Positions 51,360 through 60,868 of a stretch of DNA of 64,000 nucleotides are shown one piece after another (the stretch's first letter is position 1; each line of letters starts with the position of its first letter). Location of the stretch: positions 9,692,501 to 9,756,500 of the forward strand of contig NC_051101.1 in assembly GCF_901709675.1 (NCBI RefSeq), written 5' to 3'. The position numbers and the translations under genes were made by a program. The notes beneath the pieces were generated by a model. The model saw only the letters and a list, made by a program, of their open reading frames with translations, searched no databases and was not told the DNA's origin. The DNA is from Syngnathus acus. Its lineage: Eukaryota > Chordata > Actinopteri > Syngnathiformes > Syngnathidae.

Positions 51360-51780
51360 GTGAGTGAACGATCAGTTCAAAAGAACGAATTTATTTCAGT
51401 GAACAAGAGTGAACGAATCACGACAGTGATGTGTTCTTTTTTCAGTTCATATGACTTCAGCCAGTAGGTGTCGGTAATGCGCATTGAAGCTGGTGCCACC
51501 TCGCCGTAGAACAAAACGAAGAAGAAAATGAATTAACTTCCCGTTCACGAACGAGTCGTGAATTGCATTTCCCGTTCACAAACTGAAGAGATAAAACTGA
51601 ATAAAAACTCTTGAATCTTGAGATCTGTGAGTGAACGAGTCAGCGAGTGATTTGCACTTCCAGTTCATCACGAGAACGGATCAGTGAGGGAACGAATCCG
51701 GACTTTCCCGTTCGCGGACGAGTCAATGAGTGAAATGCCTTCTTGTGCATCAACGGATCAGTCAGTGAAGGTGTTGCGTC
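51360..51780. repeat. Dispersed repeat rich in GTGAACGA motifs
   Basis: The motifs GAGTGAACGA, CCGTTCACGAACGAGTC and AGTGAACGAGTC recur several times, often in opposite orientation. This is a decayed fish repeat with internal inverted copies. It includes 51450-51508, a 59-bp segment present in inverted orientation at 59503-59561 (57 of 59 identical by eye). Confidence 0.7.
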
Positions 51781-51980
51781 TCCCTCCTGGCGTGAACTAT
51801 GTAAGCTAGAATGTCGATTTACGATTTGCCAAGGAAAAAAAGAACCACTCACTGAAACACCACTTCTTTTATGCACGTTTTCTCCAAGCTAACGGCTAAC
51901 TTTATTGCATGAAGGGATGCGCCGTTATGCAAAAAACGGGGAGATTATGCTTCTCTTTGTAATCTTGATTTTATGAGTTA

Positions 51981-52146
51981 AAGATCGTGGGCGGCAGCGG
52001 AGCCCCAATTCAACCCCTTACACTGAGTGCCAAGCAGGGAAGAAATGGGTACCATTTTTATAGTCTCCGGTATGACCCGGCCGGGGTTTGAACCCACAAC
52101 CTCCCAGTCTCAGGGCGGACACTCGACCACTTGGCCACTGAGCTGG
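51981..52146 (-). mobile_element. tRNA-derived SINE, minus strand
   Basis: Read on the minus strand this begins CCAGCTCAGTGGCCAAGTGG, a box A-like stretch. It has GGTTGTGGGTTCAAACCCC as a tRNA-like T arm, then the body GACTATAAAAATGGTACCCA and CCCTGCTTGGCACTCAGTGT. I recognise the body as a common teleost SINE. A 62-codon open frame across it is not a gene. Confidence 0.8.
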
Positions 52147-52198
52147 TAAACACAGTTGTATAGTGGTATAACACTTATAGTAGTTTTTAAATAACGGC

Positions 52199-52418
52199 TG
52201 TGGCACTTTTCACTTTCAGTTCAGCTTTGGCCATGATTTTTCCCTAATGAACTGACCTGTTTTTAGGTACGCTTGAAAATGGCGGCGTACCTAAAGGTGT
52301 GTCCGTGTGACGTCACAGATCAAACAGCCAATCAGAAAGTGGGGGTGAGGGCGGGTGTGGCACTTTTCACTTTCACTTAAGCTTTGGCCATGATTTTTCC
52401 CTAATGAACTGGCCTGTT
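52199..52418 (+). repeat. 220-bp inverted repeat, left arm, with CCAAT/CRE/YY1-like motifs
   Basis: This arm is the reverse complement of 58699-58918 with one mismatch in 220 by direct comparison. It contains AAAATGGCGGC (YY1-like), TGACGTCA (CRE, 52308-52315), CCAATCAG (inverted in its partner as CTGATTGG, NF-Y-like) and a small hairpin TTAGGTACGC...GCGTACCTAA. A second, partial copy follows to about 52486 with another TGACGTCA at 52465-52472. Confidence 0.93.
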
Positions 52419-52560
52419 ATTAGGTACACGTGAAAATGGCGGTGTACCTAATGGAGTGTCCAAGTGACGTCACAGATCAAACAGCCGGAACGACTCGCGA
52501 TATGCTGACCGGGATCATATGAGGGGAGTTTTCTTCATCTTTCCTAATGTCACCAAAGAC

Positions 52561-52569
52561 ACATATATA

Positions 52570-52620
<51 letters not shown>
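52561..52620. repeat. AT dinucleotide microsatellite
   Basis: About 60 bp of nearly pure AT alternation just left of the telomere-like array. Confidence 0.95.
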
Positions 52621-52622
<2 letters not shown>

Positions 52623-52769
52623 TTGACAATTATTCTCAAAGCATCCCCTGATCTTAAGCTCCCAAGAGAGCAAGGAAAAACTCAAAAAAACCCTACTAAA
52701 AGAAAGAAATAGTCGTATCATTTTATTTCATCGTATTTACATATTTATCATAAATATATTATTTATTCA

Positions 52770-52843
52770 TATAAAGGCCGGTCCGCGAAAATATTTCTGA
52801 CACGTAACCGGTCCGTGGCGCAAAAAAGGTTGGGGACCACTGA
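52770..52843 (-). mobile_element. End of a hAT-type element (CAGTGGTCCCCAACC end)
   Basis: On the minus strand this reads CAGTGGTCCCCAACCTTTTT, then GCGCCACGGACCGGTTACGT, and continues to GCGGACCGGCCTTTATATGA. This is the familiar terminus of a widespread vertebrate hAT MITE (family from memory). Only this end is recognisable. Its first bases are repeated at the start of each ~1.72-kb unit. Confidence 0.7.
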
Positions 52844-54551
52844 TCTATTCGCTTGTGAGCTACTCCATAAAACCATATTAATTCCAAGCAATGTGCGCGA
52901 GGCTTCCATAGTGTAGTGGTTAGTGCTCTGGGCTCTCACCCCAGCGACCCGGGTTCGAATCTCAGTGTGGCCTAGATATTTTATTATAGAAAATTTGCAA
53001 CACAGTTGCTCGTGTACTGCCCCATATCACCATACACCTCCCTAAAGCTTAGGGTTCGGTTTAGAGCTAGGGTTAGGTTTAGAGCTAGTGTTAGGGTTAA
53101 AGCTGGGGCTAGGGTTAGAGCTAGGGTTAGAGCTAGGGTAAGGGTTAGAGCTAGGGTTAGAGCTAGGGTTAGAGCTGGAGGTAGGGTTAGGGTTAGAGCA
53201 AGGGTTAGAGTTTAGAGCTAGAGCGAGGGTTAGGATTAGGGTTAGCGCTAGGGTTAGGGTTAGAGCGAGGGTAAGGGTTAGAGCTAGGGTTAGAGGTTAG
53301 GGTTAGAGCTAGGGTTAGGGTTAGAGCTAGGGTTAGAGCAAAGTTTAGTGTTAGGGTTAAAGCTAGGGTTAGAGCTAGGGTAAGGGTTAGAGCTAGGGTT
53401 AGGGTTAGAGCTGGAGCTAGGGTTAGAGCGAGGGTTAGAGCTAGGGTTAGGGTTAGAGCTAGGGTTAGAGCTAGGGTTAGGGTTAGAGCAAGGGTTAGAC
53501 TAGGGTTAGGGTTAGAGCTAGGGTTAGGGTAAGAGCTAGGAATAGGGTTAGAGCTAGGGTTAGGGTTAGGGCTAGGGTTAGAACTAGGGTTAGAGCTGGA
53601 GCTAGGGTTAGGGTTAGAGCGAGGGTAAGGGTTAGAGCTAGGGTTAGAGGTTAGGGTTAGAGCTAGGGTTAGCGCTAGGGTTAGAGCAAGGTTTAGTGTT
53701 AGGGTTAAAGCTAGGGTTAGAGCTAGGGTAAGGGTTAGAGCTAGGGTTAGGGTTAGAGCTGGAGCTAGGGTTAGGGTTAGAGCAAGGGTTAGACTAGGGT
53801 TAGAGCTAGGGTTAGGGTAAGAGCTAGGAATAGGGTTAGGGTTAGAGCTAGGGTTAGGGTTAGGGCTAGGGTTAGAACTAGGGTTAGGGTTAGAGCTGGA
53901 GCTAGGGTTAGGGTTAGAGCGAGGGTAAGGGTTAGAGCTAGGGTTAGAGGTTAGGGTTAGAGCTAGGGTTAGGGTTAGAGCTAGGGTTAGAGCAAGGTTT
54001 AGTGTTAGGGTTAAAGCTAGGGTTAGAGCTAGGGTAAGGGTTAGAGCTAGGGTTAGGGTTAGAGCTGGAGCTAGGGTTAGAGCGAGGGTTAGAGCTAGGG
54101 TTAGGGTTAGAGCTAGGGTTAGAGCTAGGGTTAGGGTTAGGGTTAGAGCAAGGGTTAGACTGGGGTTAGGGTTAGAGCTAGGGTTAGGGTAAGAGCTAGG
54201 AATAGGGTTAGGGTTAGAGCTAGGCTTAGGGTTAGGGCTAGGGTTAGAACTAGGGTTAGGGTTAGAGCTGGAGCTAGGGTTAGGGTTAGGGTTAGAGCTA
54301 GGGTTAACCCTAACCCTAATCCTAGCTCTAACCCTAGTCTAACCCTAACCCTTGCTCTAACCCTAACCCTGCTCTAACCCTAACCCTAACCCTAACCCTA
54401 ACCCTAGCTCTAGCTCTAACCCTAACCCTAACCCTAACCCTAACCCTAACCCTAGCCCTAACCCTAGCTCTAACCCTAATCCTAGCTCTAACCCTACTAA
54501 CCCTAACCCTTGCTCTAACCCTAACCCTAGCTCTAACCTCTAACCCTAGGT
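52831..54551 (+). repeat. Telomere-like higher-order repeat, unit 1 (1721 bp)
   Basis: The unit contains, in order, ~215 bp of unique sequence with a tRNA-like gene, ~1.26 kb of TTAGGG-variant hexamers (GGGTTA, GAGCTA, GAGCTG, GAGCGA, GGGTAA), then a head-to-head junction GGGTTAACCC at 54301-54310 and ~240 bp of CCCTAA-type sequence. Inside the array, TTTAGTGTTAGGGTTAAAGC recurs at about 53344, 53692 and 53998, so there is a nested ~300-350-bp subunit. The Arg/Val-rich open frames are products of the hexamer repeat, not proteins. Confidence 0.95.
52902..52972 (+). tRNA. tRNA-Glu(CTC)-like sequence, copy 1, probably degenerate
   Basis: Folds as a tRNA with D-arm GTGTAGTGGTTAGTGC, a perfect 5-bp anticodon stem CTGGG/CCCAG around loop CTCTCAC (anticodon CTC) and a TTCGAAT T-loop. 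Boxes A (TAGTGTAGTGG) and B (GGTTCGAATC) look usable by Pol III, and TTTT follows at about 52978. The acceptor stem (GCTTCCA with TGTGGCC) has two mismatches and two wobbles, so aminoacylation is doubtful. Confidence 0.55.
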
Positions 54552-56266
54552 TGGGGACCACTGATCTATTCGCTTGTGAGCTACTCCATAAAACCATATT
54601 AATTCCAAGCAATGTGCGCGAGGCTTCCATAGTGTAGTGGTTAGTGCTCTGGGCTCTCACCCCAGCGACCCGGGTTCGAATCTCAGTGTGGCCTAGATAT
54701 TTTATTATAGAAAATTTGCAACACAGTTGCTCGTGTACTGCCCCATATCACCATACACCTCCCTAAAGCTTAGGGTTCGGTTTAGAGCTAGGGTTAGGTT
54801 TAGAGCTAGTGTTAGGGTTAAAGCTGGGGCTAGGGTTAGAGCTAGGGTTAGAGCTAGGGTAAGGGTTAGAGCTAGGGTTAGAGCTAGGGTTAGAGCTGGA
54901 GGTAGGGTTAGGGTTAGAGCAAGGGTTAGAGTTTAGAGCTAGAGCGAGGGTTAGGATTAGGGTTAGCGCTAGGGTTAGGGTTAGAGCGAGGGTAAGGGTT
55001 AGAGCTAGGGTTAGAGGTTAGGGTTAGAGCTAGGGTTAGGGTTAGAGCTAGGGTTAGAGCAAAGTTTAGTGTTAGGGTTAAAGCTAGGGTTAGAGCTAGG
55101 GTAAGGGTTAGAGCTAGGGTTAGGGTTAGAGCTGGAGCTAGGGTTAGAGCGAGGGTTAGAGCTAGGGTTAGGGTTAGAGCTAGGGTTAGAGCTAGGGTTA
55201 GGGTTAGAGCAAGGGTTAGACTAGGGTTAGGGTTAGAGCTAGGGTTAGGGTAAGAGCTAGGAATAGGGTTAGAGCTAGGGATAGGGTTAGGGCTAGGGTT
55301 AGAACTAGGGTTAGAGCTGGAGCTAGGGTTAGGGTTAGGGTTAGAGCGAGGGTAAGGGTTAGAGCTAGGGTTAGAGGTTAGGGTTAGAGCTAGGGTTAGG
55401 GTTAGCGCTAGGGTTAGAGCAAGGTTTAGTGTTAGGGTTAAAGCTAGGGTTAGAGCTAGGGTAAGGGTTAGAGCTAGGGTTAGGGTTAGAGCTGGAGCTA
55501 GGGTTAGGGTTAGAGCAAGGGTTAGACTAGGGTTAGAGCTAGGGTTAGGGTAAGAGCTAGGAATAGGGTTAGGGTTAGAGCTAGGGTTAGGGTTAGGGCT
55601 AGGGTTAGAACTAGGGTTAGAGCTGGAGCTAGGGTTAGAGCGAGGGTAAGGGTTAGAGCTAGGGTTAGAGGTTAGGGTTAGAGCTAGGGTTAGGGTTAGA
55701 GCTAGGGTTAGAGCAAGGTTTAGTGTTAGGGTTAAAGCTAGGGTTAGAGCTAGGGTAAGGGTTAGAGCTAGGGTTAGGGTTAGAGCTGGAGCTAGGGTTA
55801 GAGCGAGGGTTAGAGCTAGGGTTAGGGTTAGAGCTAGGGTTAGAGCTAGGGTTAGGGTTAGGGTTAGAGCAAGGGTTAGACTGGGGTTAGGGTTAGAGCT
55901 AGGGTTAGGGTAAGAGCTAGGAATAGGGTTAGGGTTAGAGCTAGGCTTAGGGTTAGGGCTAGGGTTAGAACTAGGGTTAGGGTTAGAGCTGGAGCTAGGG
56001 TTAGGGTTAGGGTTAGAGCTAGGGTTAACCCTAACCCTAATCCTAGCTCTAACCCTAGTCTAACCCTAACCCTTGCTCTAACCCTAACCCTGCTCTAACC
56101 CTAACCCTAACCCTAACCCTAACCCTAGCTCTAGCTCTAACCCTAACCCTAACCCTAACCCTAACCCTAGCCCTAACCCTAGCTCTAACCCTAATCCTAG
56201 CTCTAACCCTACTAACCCTAACCCTTGCTCTAACCCTAACCCTAGCTCTAACCTCTAACCCTAGGT
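54552..56266 (+). repeat. Telomere-like higher-order repeat, unit 2 (1715 bp)
   Basis: Near-identical to unit 1 with a few small indels. The unit starts at the same TGGGGACCACTG and contains the same tRNA-like copy. Its head-to-head junction GGGTTAACCC is at 56022-56031, exactly 1721 bp after that of unit 1. Confidence 0.95.
54623..54693 (+). tRNA. tRNA-Glu(CTC)-like sequence, copy 2
   Basis: Identical to copy 1 across the 71 bases, at an offset of exactly 1721 bp. It has the same box A, box B, CTC anticodon loop and downstream TTTT. Confidence 0.55.
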
Positions 56267-58053
56267 TGGGGACCACTGATCTATTCGCTTGTGAGCTACT
56301 CCATAAAACCATATTAATTCCAAGCAATGTGCGCGAGGCTTCCATAGTGTAGTGGTTAGTGCTCTGGGCTCTCACCCCAGCGACCCGTGTTCGAATCTCA
56401 GTGTGGCCTAGATATTTTATTATAGAAAATTTGCAACACAGTTGCTCGTGTACTGCCCCATATCACCATACACCTCCCTAAAGCTTAGGGTTCGGTTTAG
56501 AGCTAGGGTTAGGTTTAGAGCTAGTGTTAGGGTTAAAGCTGGGGCTAGGGTTAGAGCTAGGGTTAGAGCTAGGGTAAGGGTTAGAGCTAGGGTTAGAGCT
56601 GGAGGTAGGGTTAGGGTTAGAGCAAGGGTTAGAGTTTAGAGCTAGAGCGAGGGTTAGGATTAGGGTTAGCGCTAGGGTTAGGGTTAGAGCGAGGGTAAGG
56701 GTTAGAGCTAGGGTTAGAGGTTAGGGTTAGAGCTAGGGTTAGGGTTAGAGCTAGGGTTAGAGCAAAGTTTAGTGTTAGGGTTAAAGCTAGGGTTAGAGCT
56801 AGGGTAAGGGTTAGAGCTAGGGTTAAGGTTAGAGCTGGAGCTAGGGTTAGAGCGAGGGTTAGAGCTAGGGTTAGGGTTAGAGCTAGGGTTAGAGCTAGGG
56901 TTAGGGTTAGAGCAAGGGTTAGACTAGGGTTAGGGTTAGAGCTAGGGTTAGGGTAAGAGCTAGGAATAGGGTTAGAGCTAGGGATAGGGTTAGGGCTAGG
57001 GTTAGAACTAGGGTTAGAGCTGGAGCTAGGGTTAGGGTTAGGGTTAGAGCGAGGGTAAGGGTTAGAGCTAGGGTTAGAGGTTAGGGTTAGAGCTAGGGTT
57101 AGGGTTAGCGCTAGGGTTAGAGCAAGGTTTAGTGTTAGGGTTAAAGCTAGGGTTAGAGCTAGGGTAAGGGTTAGAGCTAGGGTTAGGGTTAGAGCTGGAG
57201 CTAGGGTTAGGGTTAGAGCAAGGGTTAGACTAGGGTTAGAGCTAGGGTTAGGGTAAGAGCTAGGAATAGGGTTAGGGTTAGAGCTAGGGTTAGGGTTAGG
57301 GCTAGGGTTAGAACTAGGGTTAGGGTTAGAGCTGGAGCTAGGGTTAGAGCGAGGGTAAGGGTTAGAGCTAGGGTTAGAGGTTAGGGTTAGAGCTAGGGTT
57401 AGGGTTAGAGCTAGGGTTAGAGCAAGGTTTAGTGTTAGGGTTAAAGCTAGGGTTAGAGCTAGGGTAAGGGTTAGAGCTAGGGTTAGGGTTAGAGCTGGAG
57501 CTAGGGTTAGAGCGAGGGTTAGAGCTAGGGTTAGGGTTAGAGCTAGGGTTAGAGCTAGGGTTAGGGTTAGGGTTAGAGCAAGGGTTAGACTGGGGTTAGG
57601 GTTAGAGCTAGGGTTAGGGTAAGAGCTAGGAATAGGGTTAGGGTTAGAGCTAGGCTTAGGGTTAGGGCTAGGGTTAGAACTAGGGTTAGGGTTAGAGCTG
57701 GAGCTAGGGTTAGGGTTAGGGTTAGAGCTAGGGTTAACCCTAACCCTAATCCTAGCTCTAACCCTAGTCTAACCCTAACCCTTGCTCTAACCCTAACCCT
57801 GCTCTAACCCTAACCCTAACCCTAACCCTAACCCTAGCTCTAGCTCTAACCCTAACCCTAACCCTAACCCTAACCCTAGCCCTAACCCTAGCTCTAACCC
57901 TAATCCTAGCTCTAACCCTACTAACCCTAACCCTTGCTCTAACCCTAACCCTAGCTCTAACCTCTAACCCTAACCTCTAACCCTAGCTCTAACCCTTACC
58001 CTAGCTCTAACCCTAACCCTAGCTCTAAACCTAACCCTAGCTCTAACCCTAAC
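56267..58053 (+). repeat. Telomere-like higher-order repeat, unit 3 with extended C-strand arm
   Basis: The third unit has its junction GGGTTAACCC at 57731-57740. Its CCCTAA arm runs about 80 bp further than in units 1 and 2 and ends with CCTAGCTCTAAACCTAACCC. That is the reverse complement of the start of the G-strand array (GGGTTAGGTTTAGAGCTAGG near 53070). The arm therefore inverts the array back to its own beginning. Confidence 0.92.
56338..56408 (+). tRNA. tRNA-Glu(CTC)-like sequence, copy 3, box B mutated
   Basis: Same as copies 1 and 2 except for one G-to-T change in the T-arm (GACCCGTGTTCGAATC instead of GACCCGGGTTCGAATC). The change weakens box B and the T stem, so this copy is probably less active or silent. 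Confidence 0.5.
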
Positions 58054-58320
58054 CAAATTTTTGTTTTCATGCCCAAAAAAATAAAAACAAGGAATAAAAC
58101 ACCAGACAAGTATTAACAGGTTTTTAATGTTTATAACAGGCCAGTTCATTAGGGAAAAATCATGGCCAAAGCTTAACTGAAAGTGAAAAGTGCCACACCC
58201 GCCCTCACCCCCACCTCCTGATTGGCTGTTTGATCTGTGACGTCACTTGTACACTCCATTAGGTACACCGCCATCCTCGGCGGTCCTCGGGGCCGCGTTC
58301 CAATATGTTTTCCAAGTGAC

Positions 58321-58408
58321 CCTCGTTAAGTGCACCTGCGTGAAAAGTTTTAGCTCCTTTTACGTTCTGCAGGAGCTAAAACTTTTCACGCAGGTGCGCT
58401 TAACGAGG
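58321..58408. repeat. 38-bp hairpin with 12-nt loop
   Basis: The left arm at 58321-58358 (starts CCTCGTTAAGTGCACCTGCG) is the reverse complement of the right arm at 58371-58408 with a single mismatch. The loop is TTTACGTTCTGC. It sits immediately before another copy of the GGTTGGGGACCACTG hAT end. Confidence 0.93.
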
Positions 58409-58698
58409 CGCAAAAACGGTTGGGGACCACTGACGTCACACAGACACTACATTAGGTACACCACCATTTTCAGGTGTACCTAATAACTTTATGCATTTTC
58501 TGTACGTGTCAAGAATGTGTATTTGACTACTTGCTCTTTATTTTGGGGGACACCAACACATATTACACAACGTAAAACACATATACATATTGTCATATAA
58601 AGCAGTTAACCAAATGTCAAATTTTTGTTTTCATGCCCAAAAAAATAAAAACAAGGAATAAAACACCAGACAAGTATTAACAGGTTTTTAATGTTTAT

Positions 58699-58918
58699 AA
58701 CAGGCCAGTTCATTAGGGAAAAATCATGGCCAAAGCTTAACTGAAAGTGAAAAGTGCCACACCCGCCCTCACCCCCACTTTCTGATTGGCTGTTTGATCT
58801 GTGACGTCACACGGACACACCTTTAGGTACGCCGCCATTTTCAAGCGTACCTAAAAACAGGTCAGTTCATTAGGGAAAAATCATGGCCAAAGCTGAACTG
58901 AAAGTGAAAAGTGCCACA
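58699..58918 (-). repeat. 220-bp inverted repeat, right arm
   Basis: Reverse complement of 52199-52418 with one mismatch. It contains TGACGTCA at 58802-58809, GATTGGC (inverted CCAAT) and GCCGCCATTTT (inverted YY1-like). Equal arm length without indels suggests a recent origin or recent gene conversion. Confidence 0.93.
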
Positions 58919-59500
58919 CCCGCCCTCACCCCCACCTCCTGATTGGCTGTTTGATCTGTGACGTCACACAGACGCTACATTAGGTACACCACCATTTCCA
59001 GGTGTACCTAATAAGTTTATGCATTTTCTGTACGTGTCAAGAATGTGTATTTGACTACTTGCTCTTTATTTTGGGGGACACCAACACATATTACACAACG
59101 TAAAACACATATACATATTGTCATATAAAGCAGTTAACCAAATGTCAAATTTTTGTTTTCCTGCCCAAATAAAACCAAGGAATAAAACACCAGACAAGTA
59201 TTAACAGGTTTTTAATGTTTATTAAGATAATAATAATAAAAGTAAATTTCAAACCAACAATCTAATGTGAAATTGCAGTAGATATACATACACATATTGT
59301 CATATAAAGCAGTTAACCAAATGTCAGATTTTTATGTTTTAATTGGCGAACATAAAAACAAGGAATAAAACACCAGACAAGTTTTAACATAAATGTTTAT
59401 TAAAAATAATAATATTCAAAGTAAATCTCAAACCAGCAATCCAATGTGAAATTGCAGTAGATATATTGGATAACAATATTTAGGCGTATATATGCGTATA

Positions 59501-59900
59501 TTTACGGCGAGGTGGCACCAGCTTCAATGGGCATTACCGACACCTACTGGTTGAAGTCATATTGCACATCACTACAGTGGTGCTCGGTTTTTAATGAAGA
59601 CAGAAGCGGTCATACGACCCTTGCCGTACGTGTACGCTCCTCCTGGAACACGCCATGCCAGTCTCGCGGGCTAATAGGACAGAGCTGCGACAAAAGCAGG
59701 TATTATTGACAATATGAGTTTGTCTTGTCACCTGGGTTCCCCAGGTAGGCGCGCGGCCTCGCCAGAGGGACGTGAACAACATACTCATTAGCTCACTATC
59801 ATGTCTCACAAGACATGTGCATTTGTTATGTACAACATGGCCCAGTCAAACGCAAATCAAAGAATGAATTCAAAGAGGAATTGGGGAACACAATCAGAAT
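59501..59900. other. Spacer before the st14 3' end
   Basis: This starts with 59503-59561, the inverted partner of 51450-51508. The rest is unremarkable and has no gene I can support. Confidence 0.55.
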
Positions 59901-59902
59901 TG

Positions 59903-59908
59903 TTTATT
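59903..59908 (-). terminator. st14: Possible polyadenylation signal for st14
   Basis: TTTATT on the plus strand reads AATAAA on the minus strand, 960 bp after the st14 stop. Another candidate lies at 60025-60030. I cannot tell which is used. Confidence 0.3.
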
Positions 59909-60173
59909 GTTGAACTTGCACACAAAAAAAAGTAACACTATGCCTGTACTATCGCTGCCACATAGTGTACAAAAATATTGGTCTATAGTAAATTCTTTGA
60001 AAACCAATGTTCATTCCGGGATTGTTTATTCTCCTAAATACTTTAAAAGGTTTAAAGTTACTAATAAAACGTTACTAATACATAATATTTTCATCAAATT
60101 AAAATCATGTAGGTGGATTGTAAAATAAACTTTTTGCCAATTTCATATTAAGAAAAGATATTTGAAAACACGA

Positions 60174-60194
60174 GGGGGGGGGGGGGGGGGGGGG
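60174..60194. repeat. G21 homopolymer
   Basis: Twenty-one G residues, then T and five G, inside the presumed st14 3' UTR. On the mRNA strand this would be a C run. Its length is error-prone in sequencing. Confidence 0.85.
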
Positions 60195-60868
60195 TGGGGG
60201 CTAAAGGATGAAAGCTCAGCCATAACTGTGGACCAACAAATATAGCTCACAAACTATGTAACGGATCCACAGAATTTCTAATAGGTATTTCCGAAATGGC
60301 CCTGAACATCAAGTTTGGTGATTTTCCAACGCTTGACAGATTTTACCTCTCACAGGCAAATTTTGATTATCAAGGCATGTTAATAAGGTGACAAGGTTTT
60401 CCAACTTTGGACATTGCCCTTCCACCCCCTGAAGAAAAAATCTCCAGTGACATAAAGGCTATTAAACAAGCATTACGAGTTCCTATTTGTTAGCTAAAAA
60501 CAAGAAATAAAAAACAAGAGCACTTAAAAAACGTTACATTTTAGTCACTCCAATGCCCAAATATTGGCAAAATGCAGACAATACTCATGGTTCATATTTG
60601 GATTTTTATCTTTGGTGAGGAGATTTTAATCTGTAAACAATGATGTGGTTGATTACAATAGCAAATGTGGCCAATGTGTGTGTGTGTTGGCTTGGGAGGA
60701 GGGATAATACCAGAGAAAAAGTGCTTGGACTCATTGGAATGAGGATCTGAGTCCATGTATTGCCTCCTCAGTCTGTCGATGCCGCTCAAGAAAATACAGA
60801 TGGGAATGCTCCATGTCTTTTAGCTCGACCTTCCAAGCTCGTCATCCCTCCCGCTCTTTGTCACATGA

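Larger units (their letters stand above)
58054..59500. repeat. Right flank: diverged tandem repeats with inverted CCAAT/CRE/YY1 cassettes
   Basis: The segment starting AAATTTTTGTTTTCATGCCC begins near 58054, 58618 and 59146, with a diverged start near 59326. Spacings of about 564 and 528 bp show a tandem duplication. Within it the CCAAT/CRE/YY1 cassette recurs on the minus strand, with TGACGTCA at 58238, 58431, 58802 and 58959. No open frame is convincing. Confidence 0.88.

Noticed and set aside
52018-52206. 62-codon frame with PSGRVSALRLGG
   Set aside because: It lies across the tRNA-derived SINE head. Such frames recur with every SINE copy.
52902-52972. A fully functional tRNA-Glu gene
   Set aside because: The acceptor stem has two mismatches and two wobble pairs, so I list it only as tRNA-like with moderate confidence.
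53006-56639. Open frames encoding Arg/Val/Ala-rich proteins (RVRARVR type) on both strands
   Set aside because: They are direct translations of the TTAGGG-variant hexamer array and its complement. They repeat with the 1.72-kb unit, and nothing suggests protein selection.
53046-58053. A CRISPR-like array
   Set aside because: The repeats are continuous hexamer variants without unique spacers, and the window is a vertebrate nuclear genome.
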